Below, one piece after another: positions 25,324-33,046 of a stretch of DNA of 64,000 nucleotides. Every line of letters starts with the position of its first letter. The stretch's first letter is position 1. Location of the stretch: assembly GCF_016055025.1 (NCBI RefSeq), contig NZ_JAECVW010000002.1. The stretch is one strand, 5' to 3'. The notes below the pieces were generated by a model that saw only the letters and a program-made list of their open reading frames with translations, was not told the DNA's origin and made no database searches. A program made the position numbers and the translations under genes. Source of the DNA: Thermoactinomyces intermedius. Lineage in GTDB: Bacteria > Bacillota > Bacilli > Thermoactinomycetales > Thermoactinomycetaceae.

Positions 25324-25439
25324 ATCAGCACCCCCGTCTTTTCTATGTATCCTTTTGCCATTGATGTCCCTTGAAAAAGATCTGTATTGTTTCATTTTAG
25401 CACGTTTCAGTATACCTAATTCATCCGATCTTTTCTACA

Positions 25440-25478
25440 AAAACAAAAAGCTGACTCTTAAAGAGTAGCTTTTTCAGA
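25440..25478 (-). terminator. Terminator after the NTTRR-like gene
   Basis: On the minus strand AAAAGCT and ACTCTT pair with AAGAGT and AGCTTTT around a short loop, followed by TTTTTGTTTTTG. Confidence 0.7.
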
Positions 25479-25515
25479 AAAGACAAAACATTATACCCGT
25501 CAAGCCATCTTCCCG

Positions 25516-25983
25516 TCAAATGTCATGCGAAGCCAAACGGATGTAATCCACAAACAACAAGCCTTTTTTAAGCAGGAACACCACCGCAACATACCGGGCA
25601 TTGGAAGGGGGAGACGGGACAATGGTGAAATACGAATACCATTTCCTTCCCAAGTAAGGAGGATGAATGAGAAGCGGGGTGGATCGGATAATCTGCCGTT
25701 TTTCGTTTGAATAAGCCACCGTGGCATACAACTCTGCTTGGCTTTGCGGAGGGGTCACGTTCAGCAGACGAAAGTACAGATAATAGACACAACCTCTTTC
25801 GAAAGGGCCGCGAATGGTCTGTTTTAAGACAGAATCACCCCCGGCCCCCGTGGCCCCCATCCACATGGAATAATCCCCGGCGCGCAGCGGGTTTTTCATC
25901 CGGCTTATCCGTTTTCCCGTCCATGGAGCCCTTCCTTTTTGAAAGCCTCCGTTGATTAAAATATTCCGTCCGGAACATGCCAT
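25516..25983 (-). CDS. NTTRR-F1-like beta-sandwich protein, orphan
   Basis: A 155-residue protein starting NILINGGFQKGRAPWTG, which resembles the NTTRR-F1 domain (N-terminal to tandem repeat region, Firmicutes) and carbohydrate-binding-like beta sandwiches. In that family the domain usually precedes collagen-like or other repeats that build spore-surface or extracellular filaments. Here there is no repeat region and no obvious signal peptide; the protein ends soon after the domain. AAAGAGG precedes the ATG. It is either a free-standing form or a remnant. No function is claimed. Confidence 0.7.
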   Translation of the reverse strand: MACSGRNILINGGFQKGRAPWTGKRISRMKNPLRAGDYSMWMGATGAGGDSVLKQTIRGPFERGCVYYLYFRLLNVTPPQSQAELYATVAYSNEKRQIIRSTPLLIHPPYLGRKWYSYFTIVPSPPSNARYVAVVFLLKKGLLFVDYIRLASHDI

Positions 25984-26071
25984 CTTTTACAGCCTCTTTT
26001 CTGTTTCAGATCGATTTATTGTATTCCCCTTTCTTCCGGATGGTGCAGGCTCATTCTTTTCTTTATAGAAA

Positions 26072-26077
26072 TATAAT
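26072..26077 (+). promoter_or_regulatory. Possible -10 element for hutH
   Basis: A perfect TATAAT lies 92 nt upstream of the hutH start, just before a leader hairpin. No convincing -35 is found at 16-18 nt, so the promoter is tentative. Confidence 0.35.
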
Positions 26078-26092
26078 AAAAATAATCCAAAC

Positions 26093-26128
26093 GAAAGGAG
26101 GGTCGGGATTCTCCCCAACCCTCCTTTC
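26093..26128 (+). promoter_or_regulatory. Strong leader hairpin upstream of hutH
   Basis: GAAAGGAGGGT pairs with ACCCTCCTTTC, and the stem is extended by GGG/CCC around a short loop. It is not followed by a T-run on the plus strand, so it is not a standard terminator. It would lie near the 5' end of the hutH mRNA if the TATAAT at 26072 is used. Near-identical 11-nt AT-rich repeats (26071-26081 and 26143-26153) flank it. Confidence 0.55.
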
Positions 26129-26168
26129 TATTGAACACTCTAATATAATAAAAGGAGAAAGCGATAAA

Positions 26169-27701
26169 ATGGCAGCGAACCAAACTGTAAAAATTAAAGG
26201 GGATGAATTGAATTTTTCTCAATTCTCATCTGTTGTTTTTGAAAAAACCCCGGTTGCCTTGGACGATGAAGCCATCAAACGGATGCAAGCTTCCCGGGAT
26301 TTTGTCGAACGGCTGATTCAAAACAGAGAAACAGTTTACGGGATCACCACCGGCTTTGGCCAGTTATGCAACCGTTTCATCGATCCCGGCCAAGCTTCCC
26401 GGCTTCAACACCATTTAATCCAAAGCCATGCCTGCGGAACGGGGGAACCGCTTCCGGAGCCAGTGGTCCGCGGAATGATGCTGCTCCGGATCAACGCTTT
26501 GGCCAAAGGTTATTCCGGAATTCGCCCTTCCACGGTGCAAGCTCTGGTGACGTTGTTGAACCGGGAAGTGTATCCGGTCATCCCCTCGCAAGGGTCACTC
26601 GGTGCCAGCGGGGATCTGGTCCCGCTCGCCCACATGTGCCTTCCGCTTTTGGGAAGGGGAGAAGTCATGCATCAGGGGAAACGAAAGCCCGCTTCGGATG
26701 TATTAAAAGAAATCGGCCTGACGCCGCTTAAACTGGAAGCCAAGGAAGGATTGGCCTTCATCAACGGAACGCAAATGATGTGCAGCCTCGGAGCCTTGGC
26801 CGTGATGGAAGCCAAAAAACTTTTGCTGGCTGCAGACATTATTGCTTGCATGACTTTGGAAGCATTGGAAGGCATCCCGCATGCCTTTCATCCCCGTCTG
26901 CAACAAGTGCGCGGACAGTCCGGCCAAATGGTCACCGCGGATAACTTGCGCAAACTGCTTCAAGGCAGTGAATGCATCAGCAAGCCCGGGGAAAAACGGG
27001 TCCAGGATGCTTACAGTCTTCGTTGTATCCCACAAGTGCACGGCGCTTCCAAAGATGCTTTCCATTATGTTGAAGAGATTGTGCTCCGGGAAATGAATGC
27101 CGCAACCGATAACCCGCTTCTTTTCGCCGATGAAGAAGAAGTCGTCTCCGGAGGAAATTTTCACGGGCAGCCCCTTGCTTTGGCTTTGGATTTCTTAACC
27201 ATGGCGATGGCCGAGATCGCCAACATCTCCGAACGCCGCACGGAAAGGCTCGTCAATCCGCAACTCAGCGGCCTCCCTCCGTTTTTGGTCCCCAACGGGG
27301 GATTAAACTCCGGTTACATGATTTTTCAATATGTCGCCGCTTCCCTGGTTTCGGAAAACAAAACCTTGTCGCATCCGGCTTCCGTCGATTCCATCCCCTC
27401 CTCCGGCAATCAGGAAGACCATGTCAGCATGGGAGCGATCAGCGCCCGGAAATGCCGGCAAGTGATCGAAAACACCCGCAAAGTGCTGGCCATCGAATAT
27501 CTTTGTGCCGCGCAAGCTCTGGAATTTCAATCAAAAAAACCGGGCAGAAGCACACGGCTGGCTTACGATCTGTTGCGCCAATCGGTCCCTCCCTTGGAAG
27601 AAGACCGGGAAGGTTACCGGGAAATCGAATGGGCCGACCATCTCATCCAAAGCGGACAACTGACCAGTTTGATTCAAAGCCGGATCGGGCTGAAAGTTTG
27701 A
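26169..27701 (+). CDS. hutH: Histidine ammonia-lyase
   Basis: A 510-residue enzyme that converts histidine to urocanate and ammonia, the first step of histidine breakdown. The Ala146-Ser147-Gly148 triad, which cyclises to the MIO electrophile, lies in GSLGASGDLVPLAHM. Other family motifs include YGITTGFGQL, RINALAKGYSGIR and QNEDHVS-like GNQEDHVSMG. The ATG at 26169 has AAAGGAG upstream; the frame opens earlier, but that part is the leader. No hutU, hutI or hutG gene is adjacent, so the rest of the pathway must be elsewhere or absent. Confidence 0.95.
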   Translation: MAANQTVKIKGDELNFSQFSSVVFEKTPVALDDEAIKRMQASRDFVERLIQNRETVYGITTGFGQLCNRFIDPGQASRLQHHLIQSHACGTGEPLPEPVVRGMMLLRINALAKGYSGIRPSTVQALVTLLNREVYPVIPSQGSLGASGDLVPLAHMCLPLLGRGEVMHQGKRKPASDVLKEIGLTPLKLEAKEGLAFINGTQMMCSLGALAVMEAKKLLLAADIIACMTLEALEGIPHAFHPRLQQVRGQSGQMVTADNLRKLLQGSECISKPGEKRVQDAYSLRCIPQVHGASKDAFHYVEEIVLREMNAATDNPLLFADEEEVVSGGNFHGQPLALALDFLTMAMAEIANISERRTERLVNPQLSGLPPFLVPNGGLNSGYMIFQYVAASLVSENKTLSHPASVDSIPSSGNQEDHVSMGAISARKCRQVIENTRKVLAIEYLCAAQALEFQSKKPGRSTRLAYDLLRQSVPPLEEDREGYREIEWADHLIQSGQLTSLIQSRIGLKV

Positions 27702-27710
27702 CCGGCAAAG

Positions 27711-27750
27711 AAAAAAGCAACGGACTTTGCTGTTCCGTTGCTTTTGTCGT
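27711..27750. terminator. Bidirectional terminator between hutH and the phosphoesterase gene
   Basis: AAAAGCAACGGA pairs with TCCGTTGCTTTT around a 9-nt loop; T residues follow on both strands. Confidence 0.85.
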
Positions 27751-27752
27751 CA

Positions 27753-28484
27753 TCAATCCCAAATCTTCACCGGGCAAAACCCGATGGCATCGCATGAAAC
27801 CAGGCGCAATTCGATTCCGTCGACATTCCCTTCAATCGCATCTTCTTGCGCCCTGCCGTGCAAATGACCATAAACGCACAGTTTCACGCCATATTTCTTC
27901 ATGAGTTCCATAAATCCCGATTCGCTGGCCATCGGCGTGATCGGAGGATAATGCAGCATCACGATTTTTTCTTTATCCGGTTGTTCACGCTCCGCCATTT
28001 CCAGAGCGATTTCAAGCCTTCCCACTTGGCGTTCATAAATTTTCCGGTCTTCTTCTTCGTTGTAAAACTTATCTCCCGGCAGCGTCCAGCCTCTCGTGCC
28101 GGCAACCACTTTTCCTTCCACCAGCGTGTAATCGGCATCGATCCACTCCATGCCTTCCGGGAGCATCTGGCGGACTTTCTTTTTGCTTTGGGCGTAATAA
28201 CAATGATTTCCCGGCGACAGCACTTTTTTTCCGGGAAGCTGATGGATCCAGCCGAAATCGTAACGGGCCACTTCCAGTTTCATCGCCCAGCTGATATCCC
28301 CGGGAATCAAAACGGTATCTTCCGGTTGGACGGTATCTAACCAATGATCACGAATTTGATGATAATGCCGGTCCCATCCAAACACATCCATCGGTTTATC
28401 AATGTCTTTTTCCGGATCAATGTCATACAAACTGACTTCCCTGTTAAAAGATAAATGCAGATCACTTAATGCGTAAATGGCCAA
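27753..28484 (-). CDS. Calcineurin-like metallophosphoesterase
   Basis: A 243-residue member of the two-metal phosphoesterase superfamily. All metal-binding blocks are present in order: SDLHLSF (Asp, His), PGDISWAM (Asp), SPGNHCYY (Asn, His), LHYPP (His) and YGHLHG (His, His). The substrate cannot be told from the sequence. The start is TTG with AAAGGTGTGAAG upstream. It is convergent with hutH and separated from nrdJ by a terminator. Confidence 0.85.
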   Translation of the reverse strand: MAIYALSDLHLSFNREVSLYDIDPEKDIDKPMDVFGWDRHYHQIRDHWLDTVQPEDTVLIPGDISWAMKLEVARYDFGWIHQLPGKKVLSPGNHCYYAQSKKKVRQMLPEGMEWIDADYTLVEGKVVAGTRGWTLPGDKFYNEEEDRKIYERQVGRLEIALEMAEREQPDKEKIVMLHYPPITPMASESGFMELMKKYGVKLCVYGHLHGRAQEDAIEGNVDGIELRLVSCDAIGFCPVKIWD

Positions 28485-28583
28485 TCATCTTCACACCTTT
28501 TTCTTCTTGTAACGGTTTGTCGGTTATGATTGTATAATACAAAAACCCGGTCACTTGAGCAATTTTTCAAAACAAACGGAAGA

Positions 28584-28617
28584 AAAACACCTCCCGCATC
28601 GGGAGGTGTTTTTTTGG
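28584..28617. terminator. Terminator after nrdJ
   Basis: AACACCTCCCG pairs with CGGGAGGTGTT around a 3-nt loop. The minus strand has TTTTTCTTCC after the stem and the plus strand has seven T residues. Confidence 0.85.
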
Positions 28618-28620
28618 TGA

Positions 28621-31600
28621 TCAGGAGCAACCGGTGGTGGCACCGCAATCCAGGCAAACATAACAGGATCCGTTCCGTTTGGTCATTCCGCCGCATTCAA
28701 TGCACAAGGGGGCTCCACTGCTGGCACGGATGGCTTCCAGATTGCTGTTTTCCACAGATGCGGACGACAGTTGCAATGATTCCTTCCGTTTTTCATCCGC
28801 CTTTAATTCCTTTGTTTCCTTTGCTTCCGCTGCCGGTGCGTCAACGGCCGATTCTTTCTTTTTCTGGTTCAAATAACAACGCAACTCTTCTTTCTTCGGC
28901 GGAACTTGGACAAAATCCGTTTTTCCCAGATATTCCATACCCAATAACCGGAAGACGTAATCAATCACCGAAGTGGCCATTTTGATATTGGGATGGTCCA
29001 CCATTCCGGCCGGTTCAAACCGGGTGAACGTCAATGAGTTGACATATTTTTCAAGCGGCACCCCGTATTGCAAGCCGAGAGAAACCGCAACGGCAAATGC
29101 ATCCAGCATGCCCCGCATCGTGCTTCCTGCTTTGTGCATGTCAATAAAGATTTCTCCCAACGAGCCGTCTTCATATTCCCCGGTGCGAACATAGATCTTC
29201 TGCCCGTTGATTCTTGCCTCTTGAGTGAATCCGTCCCGTTTCCGCGGCAACTGGCGACGGACACCGGACACACGGCCTTGGGAAACCGCTTGGCTTGACT
29301 CAGGGCCGGCAGACAGCGCCTCTTCTTCCGCGGCTTCCTCATCGTTTTGATCGTCCCCTTTGGTATTGAGCGGCTGGGAGCTTTTGGATCCGTCGCGGTA
29401 CAAGGCCACGGCCTTCAATCCCAATTTCCATCCTTCTTCATAAGCATGGAGGATATCCTCAACGGTGGCACTATTCGGCATGTTAATGGTTTTTGAAATG
29501 GCTCCGCTCAAGAAAGGCTGAGCCGCGGCCATCATCCGCAGATGCCCCATGTAGTGGATAAAGCGGGTGCCATGTTTTCCGCACGGGTTGGCCGTGTCAA
29601 AAACCGGGTAATGCTCTTCACGCAGATGCGGTGCTCCTTCAATCGTCATCATGCCGCAAATCACATCATTGGCTTCATCGACTTGCTTCTTGGTGAAGCC
29701 CAATGCCCTTAACACGTCAAAATCCGGTTTTTCATACTGTTCGGGGGTAAAGCCCAAGCGTTTCAAACAATCATCCGTCAATGTATAACGGTTGAAAGCA
29801 AACGAAAGCTCAAACACTGTCGGCAGAATTTCTTCCACCCGGTTCAGATCTTCATCGGTAAACCCTTTTTGTTTCAAGGTTTCCCGGTTAATGTGAGGCG
29901 CATTGTCCAACGACAACGTACCCGTTACATAAGTGAGAATGTCGTCGATTTGCTCTTTGCTGTAACCCAGCTTTTTCAAGGCCGGACGGATGGAATGGTT
30001 GGCGATTTTAAAGTAACCGCCGCCGGCCAGCTTTTTAAATTTCACCAACGCAAAATCCGGTTCGATCCCCGTCGTGTCGCAATCCATCAACAAACCGATG
30101 GTTCCGGTTGGAGCCAAGAGGGTCGTTTGCGCATTGCGATAACCGTATTTTTCTCCCATGGCGAGAGCTTCGTCCCAAGCAGCCCGGGCCGCTTTCAACA
30201 GATATTCCGGGCAAACTTTTTCATCAATGCCCATCGGCTTGACTTCCAGGTTTTCATATTCTTCTTCCGGTGCATTGTATGCCGCACGGCGATGGTTGCG
30301 AATCACCCTGAGCATATGCTCCCGGTTTTGCGGGAATGCTTTAAAAGGTCCCAACTCTTTGGCCATTTCCGCCGAAGTGGAATAAGCCACCCCGGTCATG
30401 ATGGCCGTGATCGCCCCCGTAATCGCCAAGGCTTCTTTGGAATCATAAGGAATGCCGGAAATCATCAGCAACGTTCCGATGTTGGCATATCCAAGCCCCA
30501 AGGTGCGATACAAATAAGAAAGCTTGGCGATTTCTTTGGACGGATATTGTGCCATCAACACAGAGATTTCCAGAACAATGGTCCACAGACGGCAAGCATG
30601 ACGGAAAGCGGGAATATCGAACTTGCCGGTTTCGGCATCAAAAAATTTCACCAGGTTCAACGAAGCCAGGTTACAAGCGGTATTATCCAAAAACATGTAT
30701 TCCGAGCAAGGATTGGAAGCATTGATCCGGTTGTGCCTTGCCCCGAGTTTGCCATCCATCCCGGCGGGCGTGGTATGCCACTCATTGATGGTGGTGTCAT
30801 ATTGGATTCCAGGATCGGCACATTCCCAAGCGGCTTTTCCGATTTGTTCCCACAAGGAACGGGCCGGGATTTTTTTGCACACTTCACCGGTCGTGCGGTA
30901 CGTCAGCTCCCAGTCTTCATTGTTTTTCAGTTTCTTGAAGAAAGAATGGGGGACCCGGACAGAGTTGTTGGAATTTTGCCCGGAAATGGTTTCATAAGCT
31001 TCTCCGTTAAACGAAGAATCATATCCGGCTTGAATCAATGCTCTGGCTTTTTTCTCCTCGACCAATTTCCAATTGATAAACTCTTCGATATCCGGGTGAT
31101 CAATATCCAGGCACACCATTTTTGCCGCCCGGCGGGTGGTGCCGCCCGATTTGATCGCTCCGGCTGCACGGTCCCCGATTTTCAGGAAAGAAAGCAGTCC
31201 GGATGAAGTGCCTCCGCCTGACAGGGTTTCCCCTTTCCCGCGGATATTGGAGAAGTTGCTTCCCGTACCGCTTCCATATTTAAACAACCGTGCTTCCCGC
31301 ACCCACAAATCCATGATTCCATTTTCATTGACCAGATCGTCTTCCACCGAAAGAATAAAGCAGGCATGCGGTTGCGGACGTTCATATGCACTTTTCGATT
31401 TCTTCAATTCTTCCGTTTTGGGATCCACATAATAATGGCCTTGCGGTTTTCCGGTAATACCATAAGCATAACTTAATCCCGTGTTAAACCACTGGGGGGA
31501 GTTTGGCGCGGCCATTTGGTGCAACAGCATGTACACCAATTCATCATAAAAGGCCTGGGCATCTTCCTCCGTATCGAAATATCCGTGATCTTCCCCCCAT

Positions 31601-31908
31601 TTCCGCCAGCATCCGGCCAAACGGTGCACAACCTGTTTGACGCTTCTTTCCGGTCCGAGAACTTTCTTTCCGTTTTCATCGAGGATTTCATTTCCCTCTT
31701 CATCCGTTTGGGGCACTCCCGCTTTGCGGAAGTATTTGGAAACCAAAATATCGGTGGCAACCTGTGACCAACCCTTCGGAACTTCGGCTCCCTTCATCTC
31801 ATAAACAACCGTTCCGTCCGGATTGGTGATGCGGCTGTCCCGTTTTGTATATTCAATCGTGTCATATGGGTTTTGGCCTTTTTTGGTGAAGTACCTCGTG
31901 ATCTTCAT
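28621..31908 (-). CDS. nrdJ: Vitamin B12-dependent (class II) ribonucleotide reductase
   Basis: A 1095-residue class II enzyme that makes deoxyribonucleotides with adenosylcobalamin as radical source. The N-terminal half has HACFILSVEDDL, SGTGSNFSNIRGKGE and NPCSEYMFLDNTACNLASLN; the middle has LAPTGTIGLLMDCDTTGIEPD. The C-terminal end is a zinc ribbon with CIECGG...CYVCLDCG, typical of the long NrdJ form. The upstream region carries tandem NrdR boxes over the promoter. No cobalamin riboswitch is visible. AGAGGGAAAC precedes the ATG. Confidence 0.97.
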   Translation of the reverse strand: MKITRYFTKKGQNPYDTIEYTKRDSRITNPDGTVVYEMKGAEVPKGWSQVATDILVSKYFRKAGVPQTDEEGNEILDENGKKVLGPERSVKQVVHRLAGCWRKWGEDHGYFDTEEDAQAFYDELVYMLLHQMAAPNSPQWFNTGLSYAYGITGKPQGHYYVDPKTEELKKSKSAYERPQPHACFILSVEDDLVNENGIMDLWVREARLFKYGSGTGSNFSNIRGKGETLSGGGTSSGLLSFLKIGDRAAGAIKSGGTTRRAAKMVCLDIDHPDIEEFINWKLVEEKKARALIQAGYDSSFNGEAYETISGQNSNNSVRVPHSFFKKLKNNEDWELTYRTTGEVCKKIPARSLWEQIGKAAWECADPGIQYDTTINEWHTTPAGMDGKLGARHNRINASNPCSEYMFLDNTACNLASLNLVKFFDAETGKFDIPAFRHACRLWTIVLEISVLMAQYPSKEIAKLSYLYRTLGLGYANIGTLLMISGIPYDSKEALAITGAITAIMTGVAYSTSAEMAKELGPFKAFPQNREHMLRVIRNHRRAAYNAPEEEYENLEVKPMGIDEKVCPEYLLKAARAAWDEALAMGEKYGYRNAQTTLLAPTGTIGLLMDCDTTGIEPDFALVKFKKLAGGGYFKIANHSIRPALKKLGYSKEQIDDILTYVTGTLSLDNAPHINRETLKQKGFTDEDLNRVEEILPTVFELSFAFNRYTLTDDCLKRLGFTPEQYEKPDFDVLRALGFTKKQVDEANDVICGMMTIEGAPHLREEHYPVFDTANPCGKHGTRFIHYMGHLRMMAAAQPFLSGAISKTINMPNSATVEDILHAYEEGWKLGLKAVALYRDGSKSSQPLNTKGDDQNDEEAAEEEALSAGPESSQAVSQGRVSGVRRQLPRKRDGFTQEARINGQKIYVRTGEYEDGSLGEIFIDMHKAGSTMRGMLDAFAVAVSLGLQYGVPLEKYVNSLTFTRFEPAGMVDHPNIKMATSVIDYVFRLLGMEYLGKTDFVQVPPKKEELRCYLNQKKKESAVDAPAAEAKETKELKADEKRKESLQLSSASVENSNLEAIRASSGAPLCIECGGMTKRNGSCYVCLDCGATTGCS

Positions 31909-31926
31909 TGTTTCCCTCTCTTCTTT

Positions 31927-31973
31927 CTACTATATGTAGTATCAAAAACAGTATAATACTACTATATATTGAA
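31927..31973 (-). promoter_or_regulatory. Tandem NrdR boxes in the nrdJ promoter
   Basis: Two copies resembling the NrdR box (ACACTATATATTGTGT type) occur: TACTATATGTAGTAT at 31928-31942 and a second with core CTATATATTG at 31962-31971. The cores are 32 bp apart, about three helical turns, as is usual for NrdR pairs. They flank and overlap the predicted promoter. Confidence 0.75.
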
Positions 31974-31979
31974 AATCAA
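31951..31979 (-). promoter_or_regulatory. Vegetative promoter of nrdJ
   Basis: The minus strand has TTGATT (31979-31974) and TTATAC (31956-31951) with a 17-nt spacer. The second NrdR box falls in the spacer and the first lies just downstream, so repressor binding would block the polymerase. Confidence 0.55.
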
Positions 31980-32070
31980 AAGACATCAAATAAAAAAATA
32001 GTGAAATATCTTGTTCTTTTTTTTCCTGTCTTGCAAACTATACATATAACACGCGAAAGGATGAAACCTC

Positions 32071-32916
32071 ATGATGATTTTGTATGATGATCAATTCAAA
32101 AAACGCGAAGATGTGCGTATTGACATTGAGGACCGTGCCTATCAATTCGGCGACGGAATTTATGAAGTGATCCGGGTTTATGATGGAAAACCTTTTTATT
32201 TGAAAGAACATTTAGAAAGACTGGAGAAAAGTGCCAAAAAAATAAGATTAAACCTCCCTTATTCCTTGGACGAGCTGGAGGATCGGTTAAACCAATTAAT
32301 CAAACAAAACGATTTTACACAAGGAAATCTTTATTTACAAGTCAGCCGGGGAACCGCCCCGAGAAACCACGCTTTCCCGAAAAACAGCGCCCCCCTTCTC
32401 ATAGCATACACCCAACCGGCCGAACGCCCCGTCAAAGAACAAACGGAAGGGATCCGTGCCATCACGGCGGAAGACATCCGCTGGCTTTGGTGTGATGTCA
32501 AAAGCTTAAACCTTCTCGGAGCCGTGTTGGCCAAGCAAGAAGCTCATGACAAGCACTGCAAAGAAGCCATCTTCATCCGGGACGGCATTGTCACGGAAGG
32601 AAGCTCCACCAATCTCTTTATGGTAAAAGACGGCATGCTCCTCACACATCCGGCCGACCATTTCATTTTACACGGAATCACCCGAAAGATCACTTTACAA
32701 TTAGCGGATCAATTGCAAATTCCTGTCAGCGAAAAGAAATTTGGCAAAGAATCCCTTTTTGATGCCGATGAAATCTTTATCACCAGCACCACCATGGAAA
32801 TCTGCCCGGTGGTGGAAGTGGACGGAAAAACCATCGGCGACGGGTGCCCCGGTCCGCTCACCCGACGGTTGCAAGAAGCTTTTAAACGGCTGATCCCGTC
32901 AAAAACCGAAGCTTGA
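32071..32916 (+). CDS. dat: D-amino acid aminotransferase
   Basis: A 281-residue class IV PLP aminotransferase that interconverts D-alanine and D-glutamate for peptidoglycan. The PLP lysine is K144 in CDVKSLNLL, and the YQFGDGIYEVIRVYDGK and TEGSSTNLFMVKDG motifs agree with Bacillus Dat. GAAAGGATG precedes the start; a second ATG at 32074 is equally possible. It is divergent from nrdJ. Confidence 0.93.
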   Translation: MMILYDDQFKKREDVRIDIEDRAYQFGDGIYEVIRVYDGKPFYLKEHLERLEKSAKKIRLNLPYSLDELEDRLNQLIKQNDFTQGNLYLQVSRGTAPRNHAFPKNSAPLLIAYTQPAERPVKEQTEGIRAITAEDIRWLWCDVKSLNLLGAVLAKQEAHDKHCKEAIFIRDGIVTEGSSTNLFMVKDGMLLTHPADHFILHGITRKITLQLADQLQIPVSEKKFGKESLFDADEIFITSTTMEICPVVEVDGKTIGDGCPGPLTRRLQEAFKRLIPSKTEA

Positions 32917-32989
32917 ACGCCCACTTTCCGCCCGGTTTCTCATGAGGTTCCGCAAATGAAAAAAAGATGAAAAATCACACTTTCTCCAG

Positions 32990-33038
32990 AAACAGCCAAG
33001 GAAGACCCATCAAATCCGGTCTTCCTTGGCTGTTTTCG
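32990..33038. terminator. Bidirectional terminator between dat and the pseudokinase gene
   Basis: ACAGCCAAGGAAGACC pairs perfectly with GGTCTTCCTTGGCTGT across a 10-nt loop; TTTT follows on the plus strand and TTTCT on the minus strand. Confidence 0.8.
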
Positions 33039-33046
33039 GATCATTT

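Noticed and set aside
29869..31206. 445-codon plus-strand frame opposite nrdJ
   Set aside because: It lies fully antisense to a clear ribonucleotide reductase gene; long antisense frames arise from codon bias in such genes.
28500..32070. Cobalamin riboswitch upstream of nrdJ
   Set aside because: The leader is only about 25-40 nt from the predicted start; no B12-box-like sequence is present.
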